The notes below the pieces were generated by a model that was not told the DNA's origin, ran no database searches, and saw nothing but the letters and a program-made list of their open reading frames with translations. From Paralvinella palmiformis (Eukaryota; Annelida; Polychaeta; Terebellida; Alvinellidae), in NCBI GenBank assembly GCA_025642065.1, contig JAODUP010000330.1, positions 184,501 to 248,500 of the forward strand: 64,000 bases of DNA, written 5' to 3'. Below, in pieces: positions 62,491 to 64,000 of this stretch; the first letter of the stretch is position 1; each line of letters opens with the position of its first letter. Both the position numbers and the translations under genes were made by a program.

Positions 62491-64000
62491 GAACACTGTC
62501 ACCACAATATATAGTCGCTTAGTTCAAACAACAGGTAAGAGACTAATCCGACATTCTATATCGTATTTGGGGGGAGCGTTCATTATACAAGAAGAGTATT
62601 AGTTGTTTTGGTTTTCGAGTTTGTTGCTCATGAGTTTAAGATGATCACGTTCGTCAGGATCTTGAACAGAAGTGGAACGTCATTATCAGTTAGCTTAATT
62701 ATAAATTTGTTGACAGATAAATACACTTACTATAATGGATGTAATTGATTATTTGCAGTTTTAGATCTATTACGTATATGAGCTAGATATAGACGCCTCT
62801 GATATAGATCTATCATTCTGTGGTTGCGCTTGCACGAACCGGACACTTCGCCTCGATGAACATTTCGCCCTCGTTTTATTGGCCACTTCGCCATCGCAAA
62901 AAATTATCTCTATTGGTTACACTTACAGTCATGGAATACAAATAAAAGTAGCCTTTTTACTATAGAGTTGATAATTGTGTAGACTGTTTATGGACTAATT
63001 GTTTAGAATTCGGCCACTGACACTATTAATTCACTTAACATAATCATGCGTAGTCTAGATCCCTGCTGATTTTTATATTTTAATCGTTGCACCTGCTTCT
63101 TTGGTAATCAACAGTGCTTGCACACCCTTAAAGTTGGCCTCTTAATTAGTGGAGCAAGGTAACTAGCTGGTAGAATGGCAAGTTGTGTCAGGAATTTTTA
63201 GTTCAGTCGTCGGTGCCAGCCCTCCCAGTCATTATTTGTTCAGATGTTGCGGTTAAACACAGACCAGCATGCTGGAGGCCAGATGATGCTGTGTACCCAT
63301 GTGTTTGAAATGTAGTCAAGCAGGTGGCACAGTGAGTGGAATATTGGAAAAGTATAAGGGTGTGAAGGGCAAAGATCATAAATGGTTGCAAATACAGACT
63401 GGATTTGTTCCGCTAGTAGGAAGGGAAAACAGAAGAGACGTGGGATGAATTTTTATGTTTTCGGATCTTCCATGTATGCCACGGCCAAACCATCAACAGA
63501 ATTGATGTGCTGTGATGATAAAGTGGATTTTTAACTTTCTGTCTTTTAATCAAATAATTATTTTTCCGAGATCTGAGATTAACAGATCATGTGATCAATT
63601 TTAGTATGATGTTGTTTCCTGTCTAGATATTCATAAATTCATGTTTTTTTTCTTCTTATGAATAATCTATATATATTAATTATCAGTTATCATTGTTAAT
63701 GTGATTCATGACCCAAAGACTTGCTCTTCAGTTCGAAATAAATGTTCCCAAAAATTTATTAAAATTCAGAAAAAAATGTCACTCACTACATTTATTCAGC
63801 ACCCTATGCTTATTACATATTAGAAAACCGCCACTCCCTACACATACCTGCTTATTTTACATTGGCAGAAGTGGCACCCCCCTACACTAATTTGGCACGT
63901 CATTATCTTAAGGTAAAGAAGTATGGACTTTGGGGATTATAACTTAGAAGACAGTTACACGATAGTTCATTAATTGAATATTTTGTGGTGCCACCGTTGA
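62491..64000. other. Unassigned sequence
   Basis: No gene was recognised. A short set of 'cacttcgcc' and 'catttcgcc' motifs at 62840-62890 recurs three times. Small frames (63203-63391, 63708-63890) show no family resemblance. Confidence 0.5.

Overview
This is a piece of nuclear genome from an animal, most likely a lophotrochozoan and probably a mollusc. It is AT-rich, has spliced genes with long introns, and is packed with non-LTR retrotransposons, tRNA-derived SINEs, cut-and-paste DNA transposons, microsatellites and one large tandem array. There are no operons, ribosome binding sites or CRISPR arrays. The taxon is inferred from repeat content and cannot be proved from the sequence alone.

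Two host genes are clear, both on the minus strand. (1) PFDN6 (prefoldin subunit 6) has four exons between 58841 and 46518. They join in frame with consensus splice sites into a 126-residue protein. Its three introns (about 5.3, 1.5 and 5.1 kb) hold SINEs, a hAT-like fragment, a pogo remnant, a copy of a TA-flanked MITE and a perfect 26-bp inverted repeat. (2) A single-exon TRIM-like gene without a RING (27584-29224) has two B-box-type zinc fingers, 19 in-frame copies of a 9-residue acidic repeat, and a C-terminal region that resembles an NHL/beta-propeller.

The rest is mostly transposable elements in nested layers. From left to right: a SINE whose target duplication was split by a minisatellite-bearing inverted-repeat element (2.5-3.7 kb); a 334-bp hAT-type MITE with a perfect 8-bp target duplication (5.8-6.1 kb); a decayed L2/CR1-like fragment (6.4-7 kb); a nearly complete I-type LINE with an RNase H domain (8-14 kb, minus), itself hit by an inverted-repeat element and by another LINE 3' end; a 3-kb array of about 62 copies of a 49-bp unit directly upstream of that LINE's ORF1 (14.0-17.07 kb); and a CR1-type LINE (17.1-23.2 kb, minus) whose ORF1 appears to combine an RNase H1 N-terminal/viroplasmin-like domain, a coiled coil and an SGNH esterase domain, and whose ORF2 is split by a decayed P-like THAP element. 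A Ty3/gypsy pol relic follows (24.5-26.6 kb), then the TRIM-like gene, L2/CR1-like LINE fragments (31.4-38 kb), a 2.1-kb hAT-type element containing two further inverted-repeat elements (38.8-40.9 kb), hAT transposase remains (43.7-44.1 kb), PFDN6, and finally three stacked LINE fragments (59.7-62.5 kb).

At least four tRNA-derived SINE families are visible. One has seven copies, including a 174-bp copy with a perfect 12-bp target duplication 50 bp from PFDN6 exon 3. The points most worth following up are the domain mix in the CR1-type ORF1, the 49-bp array as a possible LINE promoter array, and the nesting history that exact target duplications allow to be reconstructed.
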